Shown here in pieces: positions 25,999-35,035 of a stretch of 64,000 nucleotides of DNA. The number at the start of each line of letters is the position of its first letter. The first letter of the stretch is position 1. The position numbers and the translations under genes are program-made. The notes beneath the pieces were generated by a model that was given only the letters and a program-made list of their open reading frames with translations, searched no databases and was not told the DNA's origin. This DNA is from Pseudoduganella sp. (lineage in GTDB: Bacteria; Pseudomonadota; Gammaproteobacteria; Burkholderiales; Burkholderiaceae_D), in NCBI GenBank assembly GCA_021323265.1, contig JAJTCO010000021.1, positions 1 through 64,000 of the forward strand. Direction: 5' to 3'.

Positions 25999-27432
25999 TC
26001 AGGCGGGCAGGCGGATCACGGCATGCAGGCCGCCTTCCGGGTGGTTGGACAGCAGCAGCTTGCCGCCATGCCCTTCCACGATGCCGCTGGCAATTCCCAG
26101 CCCCAGTCCCAGGCCCGTGTCATTGTGCGCGCGGCCGTGTGACAGGCGCACGTACGGTTCCAGCAGGCTGGCGATCGCTTCTTCCGGCACGCCGGGGCCA
26201 TGGTCGCGCACCGCCACTTCGACCCAGCCTTCCAGCGCACGCACGCTGATCTCCGCGCGTTCGCCGTACAACAGCGCATTGTCGAGCAGGTTGCCGATGG
26301 CGCGCTTGAGCGCAAGGGGCTTGCCGCGCACGGCAAGGCCGCTGTCCTCGAAGGCCACGCTGTGGCCCGCCAGCTGCGCGCTGCGCACCAGGCGCCGGAT
26401 CAAGGGATCGAGCTTCACCTCGGTCGGATTCTCGTGGATGTCGCTGTCCTTCACGCATTGCAGCGCGCCCTTCACCATCATGTCCAGCTCATCCAGGTCC
26501 TCCTCGAACTCGCCGCGCAGCGCGTCGTCGTCCAGCAATTCCGCGCGCAGCTTCAGGCGCGTGATCGGCGTGCGCAAGTCGTGCGAGATCGAGATGAACA
26601 GGCGCTCGCGGTCCTTGATGTACTTGGCGATGCGCTCGCGCATGGCGGAAAAGGCGCGCGCCGTGTTGACGAATTCGCGGCTGCCCGATTCCGGCAGGGC
26701 CGGCGCGTGCTCGTCCTTGCCGAAGGCTTCGGCAGCGTCGGACAACGCCGCCAGCGGCCGCGTGATCGAACGCACCATGAGAAAGGACAGGAGCAACAGC
26801 ACTGCCAGCGACACGCCCTGCACCACCAGCTTGTCGCGCGACAGGGGATCGTTACTGTCGAGGAAGTAGGGATTGGGCATGAGCGTGGCCAGGTAGAGCC
26901 AGTTGCCCGGTTCCAGCTCGGTCTGGATCACCAGGATCGGCGCCGGATCTGGCTTCAGCAGCAGGATGTGGCGCACCCACGCTTCCGGCAGGTCGCCGAC
27001 GCGGATGCCGTCGGGCGCCACCGCCAGCTGGTCGGGCCAGGCGAAGGCCAGCCGCAGGCGGCTTTCGCCGGACAGGGCGTTGCGCAGCGTGCTTTCCAGG
27101 GTGGCCAGCGCAGTCTGCGCCAGCGGTTGCGGCGCGATGGGCTGCACGGGCACCTCGCCGCGATTCAGCGCGACATAGAAGCGGGTGCCGCCCATTTCGC
27201 GGAACTGCTGGATCAGGAGGCTGCGGTAGCTGGGCGGCAGGCTGCGGAAGAAGCGGATCGAGCTGGCGGCACCCTGCCCCAGGTACTGTGCGGCCGACTT
27301 CACGTCCGCTTCCGTCTTGTCGCGCAGCTGCATGGTCCAGAGCACGCTGCCGGCGATCTGCGTCAGCAGCAATCCGGCCACCATCACCAGCGACAAGCGC
27401 GCCAGCAGCGACTGCGGCCACAGCTTACGCAT
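25999..27432 (-). CDS. Sensor histidine kinase of the sugar-locus two-component system
   Basis: A 477-residue membrane kinase: N-terminal transmembrane helix, a periplasmic region of about 170 residues, second helix (VQGVSLAVLLLLSFLMV), HAMP, HisKA with the phospho-accepting histidine in ISISHDLRTPITRL, and HATPase motifs NLLDNALLYG, DHGPGVPEE and GLGLGLGIASGIVEGHGG. Its start overlaps the response regulator end by eight bases. Placement after a sugar-binding protein, an MFS sugar transporter and a TonB receptor suggests it senses a carbohydrate, possibly through that binding protein. Confidence 0.93.
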   Translation of the reverse strand: MRKLWPQSLLARLSLVMVAGLLLTQIAGSVLWTMQLRDKTEADVKSAAQYLGQGAASSIRFFRSLPPSYRSLLIQQFREMGGTRFYVALNRGEVPVQPIAPQPLAQTALATLESTLRNALSGESRLRLAFAWPDQLAVAPDGIRVGDLPEAWVRHILLLKPDPAPILVIQTELEPGNWLYLATLMPNPYFLDSNDPLSRDKLVVQGVSLAVLLLLSFLMVRSITRPLAALSDAAEAFGKDEHAPALPESGSREFVNTARAFSAMRERIAKYIKDRERLFISISHDLRTPITRLKLRAELLDDDALRGEFEEDLDELDMMVKGALQCVKDSDIHENPTEVKLDPLIRRLVRSAQLAGHSVAFEDSGLAVRGKPLALKRAIGNLLDNALLYGERAEISVRALEGWVEVAVRDHGPGVPEEAIASLLEPYVRLSHGRAHNDTGLGLGLGIASGIVEGHGGKLLLSNHPEGGLHAVIRLPA

Positions 27433-28138
27433 GCGTGACCGCCACCGTGGCGGAAAACACGTAGCCGGCGCCGCGCACGGTCTTGATCAGCATGGGCTGC
27501 TTGCCGTCGTCGTTCAGGCGCAGGCGCAGGCGGCTGATCTGCACGTCCAGCGAGCGGTCCAGCGGGCCGGCATCGCGTCCGCGCGTTTCCTCGCACAGCA
27601 GGCTGCGGTCCAGCACGATGCCGGGATGCTCGACGAAGTACTTGAGCAGCTGGAAATCCAGGCCGGTCAGGGCCAGCGGCACGCCGGCGCTGTCGACCAC
27701 GGTGCGTTCGGCCAGGTCCAGCGTGAAGCCGTTGAAGTGGTAGGCGCGGATCGCCGGCGCGGCTTCCGCCCCGGCGCGGCGCAGGATGGCCTTGATGCGC
27801 GCCAGCAGCTCGCGCGGGCTGTAGGGCTTGGCGATGTAGTCGTCGGCACCCAGCTCCAGCCCCACCACGCGGTCGGTCTCGTCGGAACTGGCGGTCAGCA
27901 TGATGATGGGCAGGTTGGAGCGCTTGCGCACGATGCGGCACAGCGCGAAGCCGTCGGTGTCCGGCAACATCACATCCAGGATGACCAGCGCCAGCTGGTC
28001 GGCGTGCGCGTTCAGCTCGGCCAGGAAGCTCTCGCCGTTGTGCGACAGGATCACTTCGTACTGGTTCTTCTCCAGGTAGGCCTTGAGCAGCAGCCTGGTT
28101 TTCTGGTCGTCATCGACGATCAGGATCTTGCGTGCCAT
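27425..28138 (-). CDS. OmpR-family response regulator of the sugar-locus two-component system
   Basis: A 237-residue regulator with a receiver domain (phospho-acceptor D55 in LVILDVMLPDTDG, lysine in DDYIAKPYSPREL) and an OmpR/PhoB winged-helix domain ending in TVRGAGYVFSATV. Its ATG lies 29 bases inside the end of the preceding sugar-binding protein gene, so all three downstream products are coupled. Likely targets are the genes of its own operon; tandem half-sites of OmpR-type spacing lie upstream of the first gene (34942-35020). Confidence 0.93.
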   Translation of the reverse strand: MARKILIVDDDQKTRLLLKAYLEKNQYEVILSHNGESFLAELNAHADQLALVILDVMLPDTDGFALCRIVRKRSNLPIIMLTASSDETDRVVGLELGADDYIAKPYSPRELLARIKAILRRAGAEAAPAIRAYHFNGFTLDLAERTVVDSAGVPLALTGLDFQLLKYFVEHPGIVLDRSLLCEETRGRDAGPLDRSLDVQISRLRLRLNDDGKQPMLIKTVRGAGYVFSATVAVTHA

Positions 28139-29423
28139 GGTGGCTTCCTTGTTTGTGAGAGCGGAAATTCAGGGTGCGCAGCAGGCCCGCCAGGCGCCGC
28201 TGCGTTTCTGCCGGCGCCATGCCGTCGTCCACGTAGAAGCGGTGCACTTCGGCGATGATGGCGTCGCGGCTTTCCTCGTCGGCCGCCATGCGGTGCACCA
28301 GGCTGGGCGCCTGCGCCGCGGCGCCGCGCGCGAAGCCGCGCCAGGAGGAGCGCGCGCAGCTGTCCATGCCGGCCTGGCTGGCATCGCGCCGCACCGGCAC
28401 CGAGCCCTTGGCGGCGCTGTACTGCTGCTGCGCCAGCGGCGACATGACGGCCTTGGCCAGCTTTTCCTGCGCTTCCTGGCGCGCGTAGTCGTTGACGAAC
28501 ATGGCCAGCGTATCGACGCTGTAGAGGTGGTAGTTGTCCGTGCCGGGCAACGGCACACAGGCGAAATCCGTGTCGATGGCATAGCCCATCTCGCGCAGCT
28601 CGGCCTTGGCCCAGTCGCCCATCACGAACATGGCCGCCTCGCCGCGACCGAAGCGCCTGACCGCTTCGGTCCAGGGCTGTTCGTCCGCCGCGTTGAGCAT
28701 CCAGCCCTTCATCGCGCGCAAGCGCTGCAGGGCTTGCGCCAGGCGCGGATCGGACGCGGCCTGCGGGCTTTGCCGCACGAACAGCTCGCGGTAGAAGTCC
28801 GGGCCGCCGGTCGCCAGCAGCAGGTTCTCGAACAGCGTGGCCACCTGCCACGGCTCGCTGCTTTGCACCAACGGCGCGATGCCGGCGGCACGCAGGCGCC
28901 TGGCGGCTTGCTCGAACTCCGCCCAGGTCGTCGGCGGCGCCAGGTTCAGGCGCGCGAACAGCTTGCGATGGTAGAACAGCGTATTGATGCGGTGGATGCC
29001 GAGCGGCGCGGCCACCACGTGACCGCGGTGGCGGACCAGCTCGCGCACGGTGGGAAACAGGGCCTTGTTCCAGTTGCCGGCGCTGGCCACTGCGTCCAGT
29101 TCCAGCAGCAGACCCAGTTCAGCCCACTCGCCAATGGATACGCCGATGATCTGCGTGGCGTCCGGCGCGTCGCCCGCCAGCACGCGGCTGCGCAGGACCT
29201 TGCCGGCGCCGAGGCCGGCCCCGCCGGGAATGGCGGCGTCCTGCCAGGCGACGCCTTCATCGGCCAGGCGTGCGGCCAGCATCCTGGCCGCCTGACGCTC
29301 GCCGGCGGAAGTCCACCAGTGCAGTACCTGCAGGGACGGCACATCGGCCGCCCGGCACAGCAAGGGAAGTGAAAGCAGGCTCGCCAGGCACGCCACCCGC
29401 AAACGCCGGTCAAACTTGGGCAC
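28110..29423 (-). CDS. ABC-type sugar-binding protein without ABC partners (second of two)
   Basis: A 437-residue periplasmic binding protein of the extracellular solute-binding family 1 type. Signal peptide of about 25 residues (cleavage after LLCRA), then VPSLQVLHWWTSAGERQAARMLAARL and MFVMGDWAKAELREMG, typical of sugar binders. The start is a GTG at 29423, 32 bases after the MFS gene. No permease or ATPase is present in the locus. The 29-base overlap with the response regulator suggests a sensory role for the kinase rather than transport. The C-terminal tail (HKQGSHHGTQDPDRR) is unusually polar and is encoded in the overlap. Confidence 0.88.
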   Translation of the reverse strand: MPKFDRRLRVACLASLLSLPLLCRAADVPSLQVLHWWTSAGERQAARMLAARLADEGVAWQDAAIPGGAGLGAGKVLRSRVLAGDAPDATQIIGVSIGEWAELGLLLELDAVASAGNWNKALFPTVRELVRHRGHVVAAPLGIHRINTLFYHRKLFARLNLAPPTTWAEFEQAARRLRAAGIAPLVQSSEPWQVATLFENLLLATGGPDFYRELFVRQSPQAASDPRLAQALQRLRAMKGWMLNAADEQPWTEAVRRFGRGEAAMFVMGDWAKAELREMGYAIDTDFACVPLPGTDNYHLYSVDTLAMFVNDYARQEAQEKLAKAVMSPLAQQQYSAAKGSVPVRRDASQAGMDSCARSSWRGFARGAAAQAPSLVHRMAADEESRDAIIAEVHRFYVDDGMAPAETQRRLAGLLRTLNFRSHKQGSHHGTQDPDRR

Positions 29424-29455
29424 CTACTACTCCAGCAGATAACAATCAGGCAATT

Positions 29456-30793
29456 CTATCTCCATGACGTCATTTTGTGTCCTTTTACGGCATAGAAAAG
29501 GATCAGCGCATAACAAGGCAGCAGCAGCCAGTATGCCGCCTGCGAGCCCGTACTGTCGGACAGGTGGCCGTACAGCATGGGCAGCAGCGCGCCGCCGGCA
29601 ATCCCCATGATCAGCAGTGCCGAACCGCTGGCCGTGTAGCGGCCCAGGCCTTCCAGCGCCAGCGGCCAGATGGCCGGCCACACCAGGGCGTTGGCAAAGC
29701 CCAGCATGGCCAGGAACATGACGGTATCGGGCACCGCCGGTACGCCGGCCCAGCCCAGCATCGCCTGCGACAGGGCGGAGCCGGTGGCCGAGCCTTCGAT
29801 CACACCCAGGGAGAACACGATGCCGCACAGGGCGGACAGCAGCAAGGCCTGCTTCTGCGACAGCCAGCGCGGGATCGCCACGATGCCGACGATGTAGCCG
29901 GCCACCATGAAGCCCATGGTGTAGGAGGTCAGCACGCCGAAGTTCTGCACCTGCAGCCCATGGCCGTACAGGCCGATGGTATCGCCGGCGATCACCTCCA
30001 CGCCGACGTAGACGAACAGCGCCAGCGCACCCAGCACCAGCTGCGGGAATTGCAGCACGCCCCAGCGGGAGGGCGCAATGGCGTCCTCGTCCTGCTGCGC
30101 AGGGATTTCGCGCAACGGGGAGAAGCGCACGATGGCGGCCATGGCCAGCAAGCCGGCCGCCATCAGGCCATAGGGCAGCACCAGCCGCTGCGCGAGCTGG
30201 CTGCGCAGCAGCGCGCCGTCGGCCGCACCCAATGCGGCAAGGGCCGAATCGGAGTAGCTGTCGAAGTCGGACAACATGATGCCGCTGAAGGCCAGCGGCA
30301 CCAGCACGCCCGCCGTCTTGTTGAACAGGCCCATGATGCTGATGCGCATGGCGGCGCTTTCGCGCGCGCCGATGCAGACGATGTACGGATTGATGGCGGT
30401 CTGCATCAGCGTCATGCCGCTGGCCAGGGTGAACAGCGCGAACAGGAACAAGCCATACGAGGTGGCGCGCGCGGCGGGAATGAACAGCAGCGCGCCCAGC
30501 GCCATCACGGCCAGGCCGATCGACATGCCGGCGCGGTAGCCGGTGCGGCGCAGCACCGCGGCGGACGGCAGCGCCATCAGGGTATAGGCAATGTAGAAGG
30601 CGAAGGTCACCCACAGCGACTGGAAGTTGTTCAATGCACAGGCAATCTTGAGGAAGGGGATCAGCGATCCGTTCAGCCAGGTGGCGCAGCCGAGGATGAA
30701 AAACATCAGCCCGATGAACGTCATGGCGACCACCACGCTGCCACCCGCGGCTGCCTCGGTGCCGGCCATTTCTAAGGTCTGTTCTTTGTGCAT
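29456..30793 (-). CDS. FucP-type MFS sugar transporter
   Basis: A 445-residue, twelve-helix inner-membrane sugar/H+ symporter of the fucose/glucose-galactose permease group. FucP-like motifs are FFILGCATWLNGSLIPFLK in the first helix, ASGMTLMQTAINPYIVCIG and GFANALVWPAIWPLALEGLG. The ATG at 30793 (MHKEQTLEMAG) is chosen over an upstream in-frame start at 30898 that would lie inside the TonB receptor gene. It would move into the cytoplasm the sugar that the TonB receptor brings across the outer membrane. Confidence 0.92.
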   Translation of the reverse strand: MHKEQTLEMAGTEAAAGGSVVVAMTFIGLMFFILGCATWLNGSLIPFLKIACALNNFQSLWVTFAFYIAYTLMALPSAAVLRRTGYRAGMSIGLAVMALGALLFIPAARATSYGLFLFALFTLASGMTLMQTAINPYIVCIGARESAAMRISIMGLFNKTAGVLVPLAFSGIMLSDFDSYSDSALAALGAADGALLRSQLAQRLVLPYGLMAAGLLAMAAIVRFSPLREIPAQQDEDAIAPSRWGVLQFPQLVLGALALFVYVGVEVIAGDTIGLYGHGLQVQNFGVLTSYTMGFMVAGYIVGIVAIPRWLSQKQALLLSALCGIVFSLGVIEGSATGSALSQAMLGWAGVPAVPDTVMFLAMLGFANALVWPAIWPLALEGLGRYTASGSALLIMGIAGGALLPMLYGHLSDSTGSQAAYWLLLPCYALILFYAVKGHKMTSWR

Positions 30794-30823
30794 GTGAATC
30801 CGGGAAAAGCGGTGAAGGAGGAA

Positions 30824-30849
30824 GCCTCCCTCCTGGCGGGGAGGGAGGC
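30824..30849. other. Intercistronic hairpin between receptor and MFS gene
   Basis: GCCTCCCTCC (30824-30833) and GGAGGGAGGC (30840-30849) form a perfect 10-bp stem with a 6-base loop in the 67-base gap. No T-run follows on the coding strand, so it is more likely a message-stabilising or processing hairpin than a terminator. Confidence 0.5.
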
Positions 30850-30860
30850 GTTGCGGCAGG

Positions 30861-33458
30861 TCAGAACTTGGCGCGCAGGCCGACGCTGTAGCGCGCACCG
30901 TTTTCGTACACCCCGACCGGCAAGCCGTCCGTGGTGTTGGTGCGGATCAGCTCATTGCCGATGTTGACGGCGCTGGCGTACATGCTCAGCTGCGGCGTGA
31001 TGTCCCAGTTTGCCGTGGCATCCCATTGGCCATAGGCGCTGGTGACGTCCTGGCCACCCTGGTTCAGGCCACCGTAGGACTTGGAGCGGTAGTTGTACGA
31101 CAGGCGCACGCTGTAGCTGTTCTTCTCGTAGAACACGCTGGCATTCAGCTGGTTCTTCGAATTGCCAATGACGTTCAGCTTGCGGCCGCCGGCCAGTGCG
31201 CCGCTCTTGGCGTCGGTGAAGGTGTAGTTGACCACCGTGCCGAAGCCGCTGCTGCCGAAGGCCTGCTGCCACTGCACTTCCACGCCGTTCACCTTGGCGC
31301 CGTTGTCGGCGTTGTGCGGCCGGGTCACCGGGCGCTGCACGCCGGCCACGTTCTCCATTGCCGTCGAGGTGTAGATGAACGTGTCGAGCTTCTTGGCGAA
31401 GGCCGTGGCGGACAGCAGCGACGCGTCCGCGAAGTACCATTCAGCGCCGATTTCGAACTGGTTGGCGTGGTAGGGATTGAGCAGCGGGTTACCGGCGGTG
31501 GCCGCGTTGGTGGTGCCGCTGACCTCCGTGCTGGCGCTCAGGTCGCTGAAAGTGTTGCGCGCCATGACGCGCGAGGCCGCCGCGCGCAGCAGCAGATCCT
31601 TGCGGAAGTCGTACACCACGTTGACGTTCGGCAGGATGTCGGAGTAGCTGCGGCCCACACTGCCCAGCACGTAATTGCCCTTGCCGTCCAGGTCCTGGTA
31701 AGCCTCCGAGGTCTGCCGCGTGCGCACCAGGCGCGCGCCGAAGTCGCCGCGCCATTTGTCGGCGGCAAAGTCGGCACGCACGTAGGCGGCGGAGATCTGC
31801 TCCTTGATGCGGTAGTACTCGCCCTTGGCTTCCTTGTAGACCATGCCCTTGTCGTACATGGCGAAGCCCTTGCTGGCAGCCAGCGCATCGTCCACCCAGG
31901 CGAACTGCGTCAGCGAGCCGGCGCTGGCCGCCTCCTGGCTGATGAAGGGCGACGGGCCGGTGGACAGGTCGGCCAGCGTATAGGAGATCCAGCCGGGGCT
32001 GCCCGGCCCCACGGTGCCGATGGTGCGGCGGTTCTGCACCTTGTTGTCGCGGTACTTCAGGCCGACCTTGACCGACTTGATGAGGGCGTGGTCCAGGTCC
32101 AGGGTGAAGTCGGCCTGGCCGTACTTCTCCTTGCTCTCCATGCGGCGGATCCAGTCGCGCGCGCCCTGCAGCGTCAGCTTGCTGGCGTCGAGGGGGCTCA
32201 TGTCGAGGTATTTCACCTCGTAGGTGTCGGGCGCGATGTTGATGGTGGCGCGCGTATTGCCCGTGAACCAGAAGTTGCGGTCATGCTCGCTGCCGCCGGC
32301 GCCCGAGGTGGTGCCGGCCTGCGCGTGCAGGCGCCAGTTGTCGCCATCGTAGCTCGCCTCCAGGTCCAGCACCTTGGACTTCACGTAGGCTTCGCGGTAG
32401 ATCGGCTCGAACGATACGCCGGTGGTCGGGCCAACCGTGCCGCTGACCACGGACTTGCCGCCGTCGGAATTGGAAATGAAGCGCGGGTTGTCGACGCGGA
32501 TATTGTTGTTCGCATCGGCCAGGCCGCCAATCTGCCACAGGTAATTCTGGTTGCTGTTGTCCATGCTCATATCGGAATTGAGGTAATTCAGCGATATGTC
32601 GGACTGCGGGGTCGGGCGCAGTTGCAGCGTGATGTTGCCGGTGGTGCGCTCGCGGTCCTGGCGGAAGATCGGCGTACCGCCGCCCCAGGATGCGTACACG
32701 TTCGGCGTGACCACGCCGTTCTGGTCCACGATATTGTATTTGGTGGCGTCGGTGAAGTTCTCCAGGCCGTCGCGCCGCATGGTGCGCTCCTGGCGGCTCA
32801 GGGCCAGCAGCACGCCGAAGGTGCGCGCCTCGTTGACCCAGTTCGCCAGGCCCGAGAACTGCGGGTCGGTCTTCTTCGGCAGGTCGCTGTAGGTGGCTTC
32901 GGCCGACACCTGCGCGGTGAACGGCTTCTTGAACTGCAGCGGCTTGCGTGTGCGGACGATCACCAGGCCGCCGATGCTGCCCTCGTCCAGGTCGGCGGAC
33001 GGGCTCTTGAACACATCCAGGCTGCCCACCAGTTCGGAAGGCAGGATGTCGTAGTTGAAGCCGCGGCTCTGCGCATCGTTCTTCCACCAGTAGGCCGAAG
33101 CGACCGACTGGCCGTTCAGCTGCGTCATATTCAGGTTCTTGTCGGTGCCGCGCACAAAAATGTCGCGGCCTTCGCCCCAGGTGCGGTCGACCGAAATGCC
33201 GGGGATGCGCTGCAGGGAATCGGCCACGTTCTTGTCCGGGAACTTGCCCAGGTCTTCCGCCGTGACGGAATCGACCACGTTCAGCGCGTCGCGCTTTTCG
33301 GCCAGGTTGCGCTTCAGCGTTTCGCGGATACCGCGTACTTCGACCGATTGCAGCGCTTCGCCGTCATCGGCAGCGACCGCATTATGCAGTACCAGCGTGC
33401 CGAACATCAACGCGATCAACTGCGGAAGTCTCTTCATTCCAAGCCGTGCTCCACTCAT
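30861..33458 (-). CDS. TonB-dependent outer membrane receptor (Xanthomonas/Caulobacter type)
   Basis: An 865-residue receptor that takes up a ligand across the outer membrane using TonB energy. Signal peptide ending near HNAVAAD, TonB-box/plug region (VVDSVTAEDLGKFPDKNVADSLQRIPGISVDR), plug motif GRDIFVRGTDKNLNMTQLNGQ, DEGSIGGLVIVRTRKPL, then a 22-strand barrel ending in LRAKF. This plug type is common in carbohydrate-utilisation loci. The ATG at 33458 (MSGARLGMKRLPQ) has a GGAAAAAG ribosome site; an upstream start at 33515 would run into a terminator hairpin. The MFS sugar transporter follows. Confidence 0.94.
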   Translation of the reverse strand: MSGARLGMKRLPQLIALMFGTLVLHNAVAADDGEALQSVEVRGIRETLKRNLAEKRDALNVVDSVTAEDLGKFPDKNVADSLQRIPGISVDRTWGEGRDIFVRGTDKNLNMTQLNGQSVASAYWWKNDAQSRGFNYDILPSELVGSLDVFKSPSADLDEGSIGGLVIVRTRKPLQFKKPFTAQVSAEATYSDLPKKTDPQFSGLANWVNEARTFGVLLALSRQERTMRRDGLENFTDATKYNIVDQNGVVTPNVYASWGGGTPIFRQDRERTTGNITLQLRPTPQSDISLNYLNSDMSMDNSNQNYLWQIGGLADANNNIRVDNPRFISNSDGGKSVVSGTVGPTTGVSFEPIYREAYVKSKVLDLEASYDGDNWRLHAQAGTTSGAGGSEHDRNFWFTGNTRATINIAPDTYEVKYLDMSPLDASKLTLQGARDWIRRMESKEKYGQADFTLDLDHALIKSVKVGLKYRDNKVQNRRTIGTVGPGSPGWISYTLADLSTGPSPFISQEAASAGSLTQFAWVDDALAASKGFAMYDKGMVYKEAKGEYYRIKEQISAAYVRADFAADKWRGDFGARLVRTRQTSEAYQDLDGKGNYVLGSVGRSYSDILPNVNVVYDFRKDLLLRAAASRVMARNTFSDLSASTEVSGTTNAATAGNPLLNPYHANQFEIGAEWYFADASLLSATAFAKKLDTFIYTSTAMENVAGVQRPVTRPHNADNGAKVNGVEVQWQQAFGSSGFGTVVNYTFTDAKSGALAGGRKLNVIGNSKNQLNASVFYEKNSYSVRLSYNYRSKSYGGLNQGGQDVTSAYGQWDATANWDITPQLSMYASAVNIGNELIRTNTTDGLPVGVYENGARYSVGLRAKF

Positions 33459-33489
33459 TTCTTTTTCCTTATCTTTTTCCAAGCGCTGC

Positions 33490-33522
33490 AAAAAAATCCC
33501 CGGCGTACTCCCCATGCCGGGG
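33490..33522 (-). terminator. Terminator-like hairpin between sugar-binding protein and receptor genes
   Basis: On the reverse strand, CCCCGGC (33522-33516) pairs with GCCGGGG (33504-33498) around an 11-base loop and is followed by a seven-T run. It sits in the 75-base gap between the first sugar-binding protein and the receptor, with too little room for a full promoter after it. It may be a partial terminator that lowers downstream expression. Confidence 0.7.
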
Positions 33523-33533
33523 CCAACACACTT

Positions 33534-34799
33534 TTAGGGGGAGTGTGACCGTTCCTGCTGTGGCAGATACCATTTCGCGAAGCCGTTCTGGATGCGGGCG
33601 GCCGCCTCGCGCGCACCGAGCTTGCCGTTCAGGACTTGCGCGTTCACCGACCAAAGCTCGCTTTCCATATTGGGCAGGCCGCGGTTCATGATCAGGGCGT
33701 TGAGCCGGAAGTTCGAGTCGCAGCTGTTGCGCCAGGCCGCCATCTGCTTGGCTAACGGGTCGCGCACGGCGATCAGGTGATTCGACAGCGTGAAGAAGCC
33801 GATCACGCGGTTGGTGTACAGGTCGGCGAACTCCTGCGACCCGAGCCAGGCCAGGAACTTGTACGCGTCGGCCTTGTTGCGCGACTTGCGGTTGATGCCG
33901 ATGCCGATGTCCATATGGTCGGAGATCTGGCAGCGCTCGCCCGCTTGCCGCAGCGGCGGCGCGAAGACGCCCAGTTCGAGCTCGGGGAACTGGTTGAAGT
34001 ATGAGATGTCCCAGGAGCCGGCCGGGTAGATCGCCGTGCCGCCCTGCGCGAACTGCAGTTGCGCGTCGCGGTAGGTCTGTACCGGCGCGGCCTTGGGCAG
34101 GTAGCCCGCCAGGCGCGCCTCGAACTCGAACGCGGCCAGGAACGGCGGGTCGGTGAACCTGGCCTTGCCTTCGATTAGCGCGCGCCGGCCCTTCTCCCCG
34201 CCCCAGAAGTTCGGCCCGATGTTGGTGAACACGGTCTGGCTGGACAGCCATTCGTCGGCGGTGCCCAGCGCCAGCGGCGCGTACTGGCTCTTGCGCACGG
34301 CGTCGAGCACCGCGAAGAACTCCGTCTCCGTGACGGGCGGCTGCAGGTTCAGCTTGCGGAAGATCTTCTTGTTGTACAGGAAGCCGTGGATCACCGAGGC
34401 GACCGGCATGCAGAAGGTGTCCTTGCCGTCGTCGGTCTGCCAGGCCACCAGCGACCCGGGCGCGAAGTGCTCCATGCCGGCCTTGCCGTTGAGCTTTTCC
34501 AGGTGGCGGCGGCGGTACAGCAGCAGCGACGTGTCGAAGGGGCGGCAGGCCAGCAAGTCGCCCGCCGTGCCATTGCCCAGGCGCGCGGCCAGGCTGGTGT
34601 CGTATTCGGTCGGCGCGGTCGGCGAGAACTTTACCGTGATGCCCGGATGCTTGCGCTCGAACGCGGGCAGCAGCACGGTTTCCCACAGCGCCTTGTCATC
34701 CACGCGCCAGCTTTCCAGCACCAGGGTGCCGCCACGCGCGGCGCCGGCGCAGAACAGCGCCAGGAACATTGCGGCACGCAGAAAACGGCTGGTTGGCAC
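33534..34799 (-). CDS. ABC-type sugar-binding protein without ABC partners (first of two)
   Basis: A 421-residue periplasmic binding protein of the solute-binding family 1 type. Signal peptide of about 22 residues, then GTLVLESWRVDDKALWETVLLPAFERKHPGI and GIGINRKSRNKADAYKFLAWLGS, typical of sugar binders. The start is a GTG at 34799 after AAGGAGTTCCC. It is the first gene of the sugar operon, about 140 bases downstream of tandem TTACA boxes. It is only distantly similar to the second binding protein at 28110-29423. No ABC permease or ATPase gene accompanies it. Confidence 0.88.
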   Translation of the reverse strand: MPTSRFLRAAMFLALFCAGAARGGTLVLESWRVDDKALWETVLLPAFERKHPGITVKFSPTAPTEYDTSLAARLGNGTAGDLLACRPFDTSLLLYRRRHLEKLNGKAGMEHFAPGSLVAWQTDDGKDTFCMPVASVIHGFLYNKKIFRKLNLQPPVTETEFFAVLDAVRKSQYAPLALGTADEWLSSQTVFTNIGPNFWGGEKGRRALIEGKARFTDPPFLAAFEFEARLAGYLPKAAPVQTYRDAQLQFAQGGTAIYPAGSWDISYFNQFPELELGVFAPPLRQAGERCQISDHMDIGIGINRKSRNKADAYKFLAWLGSQEFADLYTNRVIGFFTLSNHLIAVRDPLAKQMAAWRNSCDSNFRLNALIMNRGLPNMESELWSVNAQVLNGKLGAREAAARIQNGFAKWYLPQQERSHSP

Positions 34800-34941
34800 G
34801 GGAACTCCTTCTCGGTGTTGTCGATCAGTAAATTCATGCTAACACCGTGAAAAATGTGACACCAGCGCGCGGCCTGCGCCGAACGCTGAACGATAAAGCG
34901 TTGATTCTTATGGGGATTTTTTATGATGGGCGGCGCCGCGC

Positions 34942-34956
34942 TTACAAAACTTTACA
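34942..34956 (-). promoter_or_regulatory. Tandem response-regulator-type box, copy 1
   Basis: TTACA-AAACT-TTACA on the forward strand; on the strand of the sugar operon it contains GTAAA-GTTTT-GTAAG. Two half-sites with exact 10-base period and a following GCGCG. It matches the GTAAA-N5-GTAAA pattern bound by CpxR-type regulators. Confidence 0.5.
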
Positions 34957-35005
34957 GAGCAGCGGCGCGGGCCCGGCGCGGTGGTGCGCGCCCGGCAAGG
35001 CGCGC

Positions 35006-35020
35006 TTACAAAACATTACG
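35006..35020 (-). promoter_or_regulatory. Tandem response-regulator-type box, copy 2
   Basis: TTACA-AAACA-TTACG on the forward strand, the same layout as copy 1 and exactly 64 bases (about six helical turns) from it. Both copies share the 13-mer GCGCTTACAAAAC. They lie in the 236-base gap between the sugar operon and the nitronate monooxygenase gene, on the upstream side of the sugar operon. Confidence 0.5.
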
Positions 35021-35035
35021 AAACGCGCGCATTTA

